64,000 nucleotides of DNA, taken from the NCBI GenBank assembly GCA_013368445.1, contig JAACJO010000024.1:124001-188000 (forward strand). The letters are read 5' to 3'. Positions within the stretch are counted from its first letter, which is position 1; every line of letters starts with the position of its first letter. Positions 55,271 through 64,000 of this stretch are shown here, piece after piece. The position numbers and the translations under genes were made by a program. Origin of the DNA: Leucocoprinus leucothites. Lineage: Eukaryota; Basidiomycota; Agaricomycetes; Agaricales; Agaricaceae. The notes below the pieces were generated by a model, which did not search any database, had not been told where the DNA came from, and saw only the letters and a program-made list of their open reading frames with translations.

Positions 55271-56548
55271 ATGGTGTCTAATTCACAGACCTAAGCATCT
55301 GATCCATCCTCTGACATTGACCTGGAAGAGGCTCTCGCCATGTTGGACACAGAGGATGCATGCAAATGAGCCAAGGGGGAGGAAAGGAAATGGAGGGAGG
55401 CCAGGAAGCAGCGCAGAAACAGAGGGTTGAGGAAGAGAGGGAGAGAAAGAGAGAAAAATTGAGGAAGATGAAGGAGGTGAAGGAGGCAGAGAAGAAGAGG
55501 GCTGAGAAGGAGGAGCAGAAGTGGAAGGAGGAAGAGGACGAGAGGCTACAAAAGGAGTTGGAGGCCATGGCAGCTTTGGAAGCAAGGGAGAGAGAGAGAG
55601 AGAAAGAGAGGGAGAAAGAGAAGGCAAAGGGAAAAGGAAAGGAGAAGACAGGAGAGTCCGTTCCCATCAAGCGGAAAGCAGATGCAGAGGTCAGGCCTGT
55701 AACAAAGAAGATGAAAAGAAACATGCCTGCAATGGGCACAAGAGAACTCCCACCCCCAAGGGCAGCTGCCACAAACATTGGAAAAGGAATTGACCAAGGG
55801 CCTACTCCTTGTCCCTCTCAAGTGTCCACCAGTAATGGCAGGTTGTATGTTCCAGATTGTGACTCAGACATTGAGATTGAGGATGCCCCCAAGAAAAAGT
55901 AGGGAAACTACGACAAGAAGGGTAGGAAGGTGAAAATGGGCAGCAAGAACGAGTGCAGGTGGTGTCGGAGGCTGGGCAAGGACTGCAAGGTGCAGTCAGA
56001 TGAGTAAGTTTATCCTTCTGTTTTTCTGATATTGGGTCGCAGCTGATCTTCCATAGCAACAAGTACATGTGTGAGGCATGCAATAGCTCAAAGCAGCATT
56101 GCACATTCCCCTCTGAGGTGGACAAGGCACCTCATGAACAGACATACGACTTGATCATTGAGACCTGCACCACGCAAATGGTGATAATGGAGTTGGTGGC
56201 AGAAGTAAAGGAGTTGCGGGCTGAGATTGGGAGTTGGCAGGATAGGGCATTGAGATCGGCATGGCGGGGTAACACGCAGAGGCATGAACTCATGGAGGAG
56301 TTCAAGGCCTTCTTTGAGTGCTGTATGTTCGATTTCGATGGGCACTTGATGAGCAATGCGAAGTTTGAGGAGGAGAAGAAGAAGGAAAAGGAGGAGTGGC
56401 TGAAGGCCCAAGCTGCATCGCAGAAATTGGGTGAAGGCACAACTTCGGAGCCATGGTATCAGGGTCAGGTGGGTCGAAAGCAGATGAAGGGCCTGAAGAG
56501 GATGAGGGAGATGAGGAGGAAGATGGGGGTGAGAGTGGAAAGAAGTAG
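55271..56548 (+). pseudogene. Antisense accessory gene of RetD: coiled coil plus Zn(II)2Cys6 cluster
   Basis: The ATG at 55271 (ACCATGG) opens MVSNSQT, a stop, then SDPSSDIDLEEALAMLDTED, another stop (AAATGA), and a frame change near 55420. 55360-55902 is then open: a long Lys/Glu/Arg-rich coiled coil (EERERKREKLRKMKEVKEAE and more), a basic NLS-like KRKADAEVRPVTKKMKR, and an acidic DCDSDIEIED patch. After one TAG (55900) the frame continues to 56003, a GT-AG intron (56004-56056, 53 nt), then exon 2. Spliced, the cysteines read C-x2-C-x6-C-x10-C-x2-C-x6-C, a perfect Gal4-type cluster. A helical segment follows (ELVAEVKELRAEIGSWQDRA). One more frame change near 56450 leads to an acidic end (DEGPEEDEGDEEEDGG) and a stop at 56548. 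It is probably a DNA-binding nuclear protein. This copy is broken. Confidence 0.72.
56004..56056 (+). other. Intron of the antisense Zn2Cys6 gene
   Basis: GTAAGTTT...TTCCATAG, 53 nt. It falls between the third and fourth cysteine of the cluster. Splicing joins GA to C, forms an Asp codon, and brings the six cysteines into one frame. This supports the gene being real and transcribed from the plus strand. Confidence 0.72.
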
Positions 56549-56879
56549 TTGCCCATCTCATCTCCTTGGTTTTTTTGTTTTCTTGGACCATTTTGTTGCA
56601 TACTGGATTTGTGAATTTTTGATAGTTGACAATGTGATGCCTGTTCCTGTGCCTTGAAGTGTGAAGAATCGAGCTGAATATTCGAGCTGAATATTAAGAT
56701 CAGATGGAAAGCTGTCAAAATAAGAATTGTTAAGTCCAAGTAGCTGAACTGCGATACAGGATAACTAGATTTGAAGATAAGAATCATCAATGGAAAAAAG
56801 TTCATGGTAGAAATACTCAATAGAAGGAAGCTAGTCTGGAGAGAAGATACAAAAAGAATAATGTGAACCAATATGAAGT

Positions 56880-58400
56880 CTAGGATAGCAGAAGTGGACC
56901 AGGCTTGTGAGGATAAGCAGCATGGAAATCAGTGATGAGTTCAGCCACATGCACAAGCTCGGTTGCAGGTAGCTAAGACAATTCTTCTTCAGTGTCTTTG
57001 TAGCCCAACCAGAAGACCTTGTACAGGAGTTTGCAAGCATGATGGTCGATCTTAGAATCAACGATGTGGTCAATTTTGTATTCCGGTTCACCATTGATGA
57101 CAATGGGTGTGGGAGCCGGTTCTGTATGATCAGGAAAGGTATTGGGTGTGGACAGTTCAAGCATGGACACATGGAAGACTGGGTGAACAGCGCACATGGA
57201 ATCAGGTAGGCAAAGGGTGAATGAGTGAGAACCAGGCTGAGCAATGATTTCATATGGACCAAGGTAACATTTGGAAAGCTTTTTGGAGGGGCGAGTGGTG
57301 TGGAAGAACTGAGCTTTCACAAAGACTTTCTGGTCAATCTGGAAGTCGGGAGCTAGCAACCGTTTTACATCTGTGGATTGTTGATACCATTTCTGTGCCT
57401 CAGATATTTCAGCTTTGAGTGTGGTGTGTAGGTTGTTGAGATCGACTGTGAAGTCATGGGCATGGGCCAACACAATATTGCACTCCGGATAGACTGTGAT
57501 GTTGGGGTGGTAACCCTTGTTGGTGAAGAAGGGAGAGATTCCAGTGGTAGCACTGGGGGTGTTGTTGTAAGCAAATTCTGCAAGTGGAAGGAGGTCAGAC
57601 CAGTTGTCTTGCTGGTAATTGCAGTAAACATGAAGATATTGCTCTAATGTCTGGTTGGTACATTCCATCTGTCTGTCGCCTTCAGGGTGATAACCTGAAG
57701 TGAAATGTAGGCGCATGTCCAGAGCCTTACTGAGGGATTGGAAGAAGTGGGATATGAACTCTGAACCATGATCAGATGTGACATGGGAGGGAACACCGTG
57801 CTTAGAGAATATATGAATGATGAAGAGCCAAGCCGGTTTTGCGGAAGTAATGGTGTCATGGGTTGGAATGAAGATAGCCTGTTTGGAGAGTCAGTTGACG
57901 ACTACGAGGATAGAGTCGAAGCCAAAAGAGGTCAGGAGTTTTTCAATGAAGTCCATAGAGATTGAGTTCCAAGGTCGTTTGGGAATAGGAAGTTGCTTGA
58001 GATTTCCATAGGGCTTATGATGCTGAGATTTGGATCACATACAAGTGACGCATGATTTGCAGAAATCCTTGACCTCGGATCGGATATTCAGCCAAGTGTA
58101 CTTGCATCAGATGAGCTCCAGAGTCTTGTTCTGTCTGAAATAGTCAGAGGGGATGTGATCATGTTTATATTGAAGGACTCAGAGTCAAAGATTGTTGACA
58201 TTGGGTATGTAGATTCTGCCATCGAGCCTTAGGAAGCCAGTGGAGTCAACCAACCAGCAACCTTCAGGTGAGGAAATGTGGGTGGATGCGATCAGATCCT
58301 GTGGAAGTGAGGTGAGGATGTCGGAGTGGAGGTTTTCAAGATCTAATATGGTGGCTGCATGAAGGGAAGGAGTGGAAAAATATGTAGCTTGAATGGAAGC
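56880..58400 (-). pseudogene. RetD pol: integrase, GPY/F module and chromodomain
   Basis: The zinc-binding region (58190-58070) shows HDHIPSDYF and CKSCVTC. The catalytic core follows: Asp in SMDFIEKLL (57960), Asp in TSDHGSEF (57775), Glu in MECTNQTLEQY (57680). Then come FAYNNTPSATTGISPFF, KCYLGPYEIIAQPGSHSFTL (GPY/F) and HPVFHVSML. A chromodomain-like end contains YKIDHIVDSKIDHHACKLLY and FWLGYKDTEEELS, followed by a TAG where Trp is expected, and an open tail to the stop at 56880. Five TGA stops (two near 58170, then 58120, 58065, 57885) each replace a position where Arg fits, as from CGA. The enzyme would insert element DNA, with the chromodomain steering it. Confidence 0.88.
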
Positions 58401-60158
58401 TGAGAGTTGTTCATGTGTGAAGACAGGTCAGAAATTGTGTGGATTGACTGAAGCATAGCCATTATTCCCCCCTTTAGGGTAGATGTCCCATTGTCTAGTG
58501 AGAGCATCGGGTTTTGTTCTGAGGTGGCTGGGTCGGAAACGGATAATGAGGTTGAACTGGGAGAGGAACTTGGACCAGTGAGCCTGTTGACAGGTGAGGA
58601 TCTTGGTGGTGCAGAAGTATTCAAGATTTTTGTGATTGGTAACCACATCAATAGGAAGAGAGGCCCCTTCGAGGTAATGGTGCCAGATGCAGAAAGCCTC
58701 AAAGATAGCTAGGAGCTCCTTGTCATGAGTATCATAGTTGGACTTGGCCATGTTGAAGGTGTGGGAATGGAAGGCAATAGGATGAACTTCATTGTCATCT
58801 GTCACAACAGACAGAATGGCAGCTAGGGCGTAATCAGAGGCATCAGTCTTGATGATGATCTGGGAGTTGGGGATCCAATGAGTGAGGATGGGGGCTGTGG
58901 TGAACACTTCCTTGAGAGAGTCAAAGGCTTCTCGACATTTGTCATTGAAGTTTCACTTAGCCGATCTGCGGGTCAGGTACATAAGTGGAATGACAATGTC
59001 AGAGTAGTTGTAAATGAAGCATCTGTAGAAGTTCATGAAGCCTAGGAAGGACTGTATGTCCTTGACCTTCTTAGGTTTGGGCCACTCTTGGATAACCTTG
59101 ATTTTGTCTTCCAACATTTTGAGACCAGCTGGGGAGAGGATGTATCCAAGGTACTCAACAGAGTCAGAATGGAATTCACATTTATCCACTTTGGTGTATA
59201 GGCTGTGCTTGTGGAGCCACTTGAGGACATCTCAAACATGTTTCTTATGTGTGTCAAGATTGTCAGAGTAGATAAGGATATCATCAAGATGGACTGTCAT
59301 GCAGACATCGAGGAGGTCAGAAAAGATGTCATTCATAAACCACTGGAAGGCTGCAGGTGCATTGGTCAGACCAAATGGCATGACAAGCCACTCAAAGGAG
59401 CTGTAGCGGGTTCTGAAGGCTGTCTTCCATTCGTCACCTTCAGTGATGTGGATGAGATGATAGGCATGGCAGAGGTCAATCTTGCTGTAAATGCAAACTT
59501 TGTGGGGAGAGTCAAGAAGGTCGGAAATGAGCGGAAGTGGATAACAATCCTTTTTGGTAAGCCAATTGAGCCCATGGAAGTCAACACAAAGTCGAAGTGA
59601 ACCATCTTTCTTCCGAATGAAGAGAATGGGTGTGCCATGAGGTGAAGAAGTGGGACAGATAAATCCAATGTTGATGTGCTCGTCGATGAACTCGCAGAGA
59701 GCCTCAAGCTTGGATGGTGAAAGGGAGTAGATGGTGCCAATGGGAGGTTGAGCACCCTCTTCTAGGTTGATCTTGAGGTCATAGGGGCAATGCGGGGTGA
59801 GCATATCAGCACAAGCTTTGCTGAAGATGTCGGCAAATTTGTGATATTCACTGGGCACATTAGAGAGATCTGCTGACTCATCGGAGACATAAGCTGAGGC
59901 AGCAGAAGTGGATGTCAAGTTCAAATTGAGATGGAAGTTTACTGAGCCAGGAAGACATGAAGTGCGAATAAAAGCAGGAGCATTGATGAGCGAAATGTGA
60001 GGATGTGCAGGAACAGAATCAGAAGTGGACAAAGGGGTCCCAGATGGTGATGAATCCAGAGGAAGGGTGTCAGCCATCTGGCTAGGATTGGGTAACAATG
60101 CAGAAACCGCCGTAGAAGCAGATGCAACACGAACAGAAGGGGCAGGAGTATCTGGCAA
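58401..60158 (-). pseudogene. RetD pol: reverse transcriptase and RNase H
   Basis: 60158-59232 contains [20 protein letters not shown], the RT fingers and palm ([45 protein letters not shown] with the first Asp, [18 protein letters not shown]) and the catalytic [12 protein letters not shown]. After a TGA (CGA position) 59189-58953 continues with KCEFHSDSVEYLGYILSPAG and SFLGFMNFYRCFI. After a TGA at a Trp position 58907-58428 contains RNase H: TDASDYALAAILS, then YDTHDKELLAIFEAF. All catalytic blocks are recognisable. The protein copies element RNA into DNA in the particle. Confidence 0.92.
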
Positions 60159-60631
60159 ATGTGATCAGAATGTAATACTGCTCGAAGCCCAGTCAATCAA
60201 TGGATTGTAGCAGGTGAGCCAGTTGTGTCCAAGAACTACAGAGCAGGAAGAATCGAGCCAGGTGACATACAAGTCAAGGGTCATAGATTCACCACTAGGA
60301 AAAGTAACAGGCAAGTTCACTAACTCAGTAATATAACTATTTGATGATCCCTCAAATAGGCGAAGCTTGATCAGAGGGGTAGGAGAGGTTGGAAGGGAAT
60401 GAGTGTGGGTGAATTCAGAATCAACGAAACAATGAGTAGAGCTGGAGTCAATGAGAGCACTAAAGGGGAGCTGTTGGATACTATCAGATGAGCAAATCAA
60501 AGAAGAAGAAAGTGAAACGGAAAGGGTATTGGGACCAGAAAGAGCGGACACATCGAGGTGGAGGAGACTCTCTGGTGCACAGATGAGCTCAATGTGACCC
60601 TCAGTCTGTGTGGAGTCCTGAGGGCTGCTCC
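60159..60631 (-). pseudogene. RetD pol: aspartic protease
   Basis: Open in the pol frame from just after the gag stop. The protease core shows [15 protein letters not shown], with DSS where DSG/DTG is usual, and [17 protein letters not shown]. It ends in a TGA after SSITF, again at a likely Arg position. The pol frame is -1 relative to gag and overlaps its last codons, so expression would need a -1 shift near GAAAAATAG (60640-60632). Confidence 0.82.
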
Positions 60632-62212
60632 CTATTTTTCCGAACTCTTTTCAGAGTTCTTAGTGGGAGCCGCTTCGGCCTTGCAGATCTTGGCCCTGTT
60701 CTGCTTCCTGTAGCATTGGTTGACCTTGTGACCTTTACCACTGCAGAACAAGCAGAGGTCTTCATCAATATGACATTTGTGCTCTTTGGGAGTAAGTTTG
60801 CCATCCTTGCCTAGCTTGTCAGGGATATCTGGTTTTGTGGGATGGGTCGAAGAGCATTGCTGGTTAGAGGTAGATGGAGCAGGGGTAGCGGATTTGGAGG
60901 GGGCCTGAGAGGTATTGCGATTCTTGTTGCTGCTGCTGTTGTTGTTGCTGCCCCAATTAAAGTTAGATGGTTGTGATGAAGAGCCATGCTGGGGATTAGG
61001 CTGAGGGTTATTCAAGGAGTTGGAGGGTTTGGATTGCTTGCGCTCGGCAAGATCCTTTTCCATGGCATGGGCACAGGCTTGTTCATGATCGTGTTCCCAA
61101 TAGTGACCATCAATGAGCATAGCCATATGGAGCATCTCCTGGAAGGTGTTGGGTTTACCCTGTTTGTGAACACTGATAGGGTCCTGAATGCAATTAGGGA
61201 GACCCTTATAGTTGCGATGGCAGAGGACCTCATCACCCTAGCTGAGCTGTGCAGCATACTTCATGAAGTCAATATTGTAAGTGGTGATCTTATTGCCTGA
61301 TTTCATCCACAGGTTATCAAGAAGTTCAGCCACTTCTAACTTTGGGTTGGCAACCCCAAAGTGTGTGCAGAGCTCGCAGGTAAAAGCATCCCAATCCATG
61401 ATCCAATCATGGAAGATGCCTTGCTCCTCCTGAGTGAGGGCAACCTCAAACCAGTCTAGAGCTACACCAGTGAGGTAGGTCATTGCAAAGTTGACCTTTT
61501 GGCTATCCTCCTGGAACTGGGTCGGGTTGGCACGGAAATAGAGATGACATTGGATGAGGAAGGTATTGAGTTTGTCTGGGTCTGTTCTGCTAAACATATC
61601 CAGAAGGCGAGCTTTATTAACAGAAGCTGTATTAGGCTGAGGACAATTATCAAGGTTGTCAGCAAGCTGAGACAATACATCAGCTAAGCGACCCTCGAAA
61701 CAATTGCGATGACACAGATGAGGAGGGGGAGCAGGCAAGTCATCGGAGGAGGTGGAGGATAAGTTGTTGTTATCTGGGTCATTATTAGGGTCATCAGGAT
61801 CCTTGGGACTACCGAGGTGGTCTTCAATGTCCTCCCAATTGTCGTTCTTGTCATCCTGGTGGGGAGGATCAACATAGTCGAGACCATCCTTATCACCTGG
61901 TTCTGAAGGACCAGATGGATCCCGATTGGGTGGCATACCGCTGGGAGGTGCAGGAGTACTAGGAGGATGAGTGTCACGATGGTGAGGCAATGGACAAGTA
62001 GGATGAGGGATTTGAGAGGGTTGGGGAGTTGAGGGCAAATTGAGATTTAGATAACATGAACAGCGGATCCAACTAGGAATATGATTGTTACCCAAGCTGC
62101 AAGTGGAGCTTTCAGCCAGGGTAGTAGGGACAGAGTTGGAGTGTTTTGGCTCCTGAGTGGTGGAAGTGGTGGCAGCAGGCTGATGCCATACTGTGGTGCA
62201 GGTGTTTGCCAT
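60632..62212 (-). pseudogene. RetD gag (capsid, CCHC knuckle)
   Basis: ATG at 62212, 65 nt inside the 5' LTR. The N-terminal third is Pro/Asp/Asn-rich. A capsid-like region follows: KLNTFLIQCHLYFRANPTQF, NFAMTYLTGVALDWFEVAL, DAFTCELCTHFGVANPK. It is interrupted by one TAG (about 61235) where Trp is expected, then continues through a Gln/Ser/Asn-rich linker to the zinc knuckle CLFCSGKGHKVNQC (about 60760) and a Lys/Ser-rich end at 60632. The total length would be about 527 residues. It forms the particle shell and binds element RNA. Apart from the one stop it is intact. Confidence 0.9.
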
Positions 62213-62276
62213 GACAAAGATGAGAGAAGGAAACAGAAGGATGATGCGATAGTAGCAAGGTGAAGTCTGATAATAC
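62213..62276 (-). other. RetD leader with self-complementary primer-binding site
   Basis: On the minus strand the LTR end is followed by GT and then ATTATCAGACT (62274 down to 62264). This is exactly complementary to AGTCTGATAAT in the 5' LTR (62519 down to 62509). No tRNA-like TGG start is present. Confidence 0.7.
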
Positions 62277-62881
62277 TGTCAAGAACTGGGTTACTAAAGG
62301 ATGCGGGACAGAGCCAATGTTCAAGACCAGGTGTCTTGGACAGAGAAGCAGAGATGACTGATCCGGTCGATGAACACAGGAGCAGGTCTTGGCCTCAACT
62401 TATGTGTTGTGCCACTACTGATGCTGACCCGGATTTCGGAGATGGATAGAGATGGGAGGGTGAGGAGAGAGCAGAGGTCAGACAAGGTAGTAACATGTGA
62501 CTTAGTCAATTATCAGACTGAGGAGTATGGTACAAGTTTGACTACTTATATACAAGACAGCGGATAGGGTTGGGTAGTAACAAAACAAAGGTATTGCAGA
62601 AAAAGGATAAGAGCAGAATTATTGTCCAACATTTTGGAAAGGCTAGAAGATAAGAATATCTGAGACATTGGAAGAGGACTAAAAATGACAAGGGGAATGG
62701 AACATGACATGACATGGGAAAGTCCGAATACAATGCACAAGAAGACACAGGGCAAAGAAGAAGGGTGAAGTGAATGAAGTGGAAGTGAGCCAATGCAATG
62801 AGATGGAAAGCAAAGCATACATAAAAGGGTTCTAAGTAAGATATTGCCAACTGGGCCAGTTGGGAGGATTGGGTCATGACA
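62277..62881 (-). repeat. RetD 5' LTR (LTR-D)
   Basis: 605 bp. Minus-strand TATATAAG has its first T at 62552, and AGTCTGATAAT begins 33 nt further down at 62519. That gives a U3 of about 362 nt and an R-U5 of about 243 nt if transcription starts there. CAAAC follows at 62882-62886. Confidence 0.93.
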
Positions 62882-64000
62882 CAAACCTTCTGTCCTACTT
62901 CTAGTTTAGGCAGTGGGCCTTTGATGCATTCAGTCATAGTTTGCCTTGCTTTCTCATGTGAATCTTGCATGGCGATGCAGATATTCTTTATCCAGTTGAT
63001 GCGGTCTTCAGTCACCAGATTGTTTGTTGGTTCTTGATCAGTTGGGAAAGCTTTGAGGGGGTGGCCGTACATCAGTTCGAAGGGTGTCTGTGATCTGTTG
63101 GAGTGGGTACAAGAATTGTGTGCCAATTCCATGAGGGTAGTTTCTTTGGCCAATCAAGAGCATTTTTGGAGCAGTATGCAGAGAGGTACATTTCGATTTC
63201 TTGGTTGAAGTGTTCAGTGGTACTGTCAGATTGAGGGTGGTATGCAGTAGATTGTGCATGTTCTATTCCTAGCTTCTTGAACAGAACTTGGACAGATTTA
63301 GCAACAAATCTAGGGTCTCAATTGGAGATAATTTTGTCTGGGATTCCAAAATGCAAGAAGATGTTTTTGATTAACAAATCAGAGATGTGATCTGTGGTGG
63401 CTTCTTTTCGTGTTGGTATTATAATTATCCCTTTTGTGAGTCCATGGTCCACTACAGACAAAATAGAATTGAATCTATCAACTTCTGGAAGATTGGTGAT
63501 GAGATCCATAGCTATTTGCACAAAGGGTCACAAAGAGTGTGGTCCTTTAATGGGTTGAAGTGGGGGCTTGAAAGGCCATCTGTTGATCTTGTGTTGTTGA
63601 CAGATCAGGCATCCTTTCACATAGTTCTTGACAAAAGCTCTCATTCTGGGCCATGTGACATATTCTTCTAATTTCTGTATGGTTTTGGTTATACCAGGAT
63701 GTCCTGCTGTTGGGTCGTTATGTACTCTTTGGAGTAAACATTTCTTGAAGTGTTGTTGGCAGGTAGTGTGAAATGTCCTTTTTCGTCGATGTGGGGTGAG
63801 CCATCAGGTTTTGTTGGGAGTGATTCTTTGATTTCCGGATCAAGGATATCAATGTCCATTACTGGGAAGGATGATGTATCAAATATATGGGCAGAGATGG
63901 CTGCTTGCAGTTTCTCTTCTTCTTCAGTGACGTGGTCAGGTTGATGTGAGAGTGCATCAGCCACAATATTTTTGATGCCAGAAATGTGGCAGATCTTGAC
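62882..64000 (-). pseudogene. RetE pol: end of RNase H/linker and integrase (5' half, runs off the window)
   Basis: 63964-63689 (ADALSHQPDH and onward) is the region after RNase H. A frameshift follows, then a zinc-binding part (HNDPTAGHPGITKTIQKLEE with CLICQQHK) and the integrase core. The core's first Asp is in IAMDLITNLPEVDRF (63510), and its second follows a TGA at the Arg position of SNxDPRF (63315). The Glu lies in TTEHFNQEIEMYLSAY (63190). 63153-62887 continues ETTLMELAHNSCTHSNRSQT, PFELMYGHP, and LPKLEVGQKV. RetD is inserted here, and the gene continues at 54545. Stops and two frame changes show decay. Confidence 0.87.

Larger units (their letters stand above)
54551..62881 (-). mobile_element. 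RetD, complete Ty3/gypsy chromovirus nested in RetE
   Basis: An 8331-bp element read on the minus strand: 5' LTR 62277-62881, gag 62212-60632, pol in the -1 frame to 56880 (protease, RT, RNase H, integrase, chromodomain), an antisense Zn2Cys6 gene at 55271-56548 on the plus strand, a polypurine tract (AAGGGGGGAATAC, minus) and the 3' LTR 54551-55141. The TSD is CAAAC. The two LTRs are very similar apart from one replaced stretch of about 14 bp, so insertion is fairly recent. Even so, gag-pol has about ten stops, mostly CGA-to-TGA. It is the best target here for reconstructing element history. Confidence 0.95.

Noticed and set aside
55278..55778. Ser/Phe/Leu-rich minus-strand ORFs at 55278-55821 and 56088-56591
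   Set aside because: They are reverse complements of the Lys/Glu coiled coil and exon 2 of the antisense Zn2Cys6 gene; their composition follows from that.
62542..63153. A 203-residue minus-strand ORF joining RetE integrase to LTR-D
   Set aside because: It is a chance fusion across the RetD insertion border. The second half lies in the LTR and is repeated in the left LTR (54802-55110), so it is not a protein.
1..64000. CRISPR arrays, bacterial operons, rRNA genes or phage modules
   Set aside because: No regularly spaced direct repeats with unique spacers, no Shine-Dalgarno-linked gene runs and no rRNA sequence were seen. Introns, chromoviruses and KDZ/hAT/Tc1 elements indicate a fungal nuclear genome.

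Overview
The window looks like transposon-dense, CpG-depleted DNA from a filamentous basidiomycete, probably an Agaricomycete. Three signs support this: a KDZ transposase with a CxC2-type cysteine cluster, a multi-KOW Spt5-like gene beside it, and several multi-copy genes with short GT-AG introns of about 50-55 nt. Ty3/gypsy chromoviruses, Tc1/mariner and hAT elements dominate the rest. I see no conserved housekeeping gene, rRNA or complete tRNA. The genus cannot be named from sequence reading alone.

Layout. 0-1.4 kb: 3' end of a chromovirus ORF3, a truncated LTR and a 73-bp satellite. 2-14.1 kb: decayed members of repetitive fungal gene families of unknown function, including an array of mini-exons (7.2-7.7 kb) and homologous gene copies at 6.7, 9.1 and 13.6 kb. 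16.2-17.8 kb: an apparently intact Tc1/mariner element. 18.06-27.4 kb: a gene built of duplicated 120-nt exons, with a full-length chromovirus (RetA, 18933-27182, TSD TTCCA) inserted in an intron; RetA itself contains two solo LTRs. 27.4-36 kb: an Spt5-like KOW pseudogene and a KDZ transposase pseudogene. 36-43.9 kb: an unclassified repeat (rptU), a second Tc1 copy and LTR fragments. 43.9-47.1 kb: a hAT element with a perfect 8-bp TSD. 47.1-51.8 kb: a gene-family pseudogene and a chromovirus pol remnant (RetF), each split by a solo LTR. 51.8-53.2 kb: a third Tc1, lacking its right end. 53.2-64 kb: chromovirus RetE, split by a complete nested chromovirus, RetD (54551-62881, TSD CAAAC).

What stands out. 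(1) RetA and RetD carry a Tf1-like self-priming arrangement: a TATA box, then 33 nt downstream a sequence exactly complementary to a primer-binding site lying 2 nt past the 5' LTR. (2) RetD carries an antisense gene between pol and the 3' LTR with its own TATA box, a 53-nt intron and a perfect Zn(II)2Cys6 cluster. (3) RetA and RetE instead carry a sense ORF3 with tandem zinc knuckles at the same place. (4) The old copies are inactivated mainly by C-to-T change at CpG, visible base by base between Tc1 copies and as CGA-to-TGA stops in pol. Names such as RetA, LTR-B and rptU are labels for this report only.
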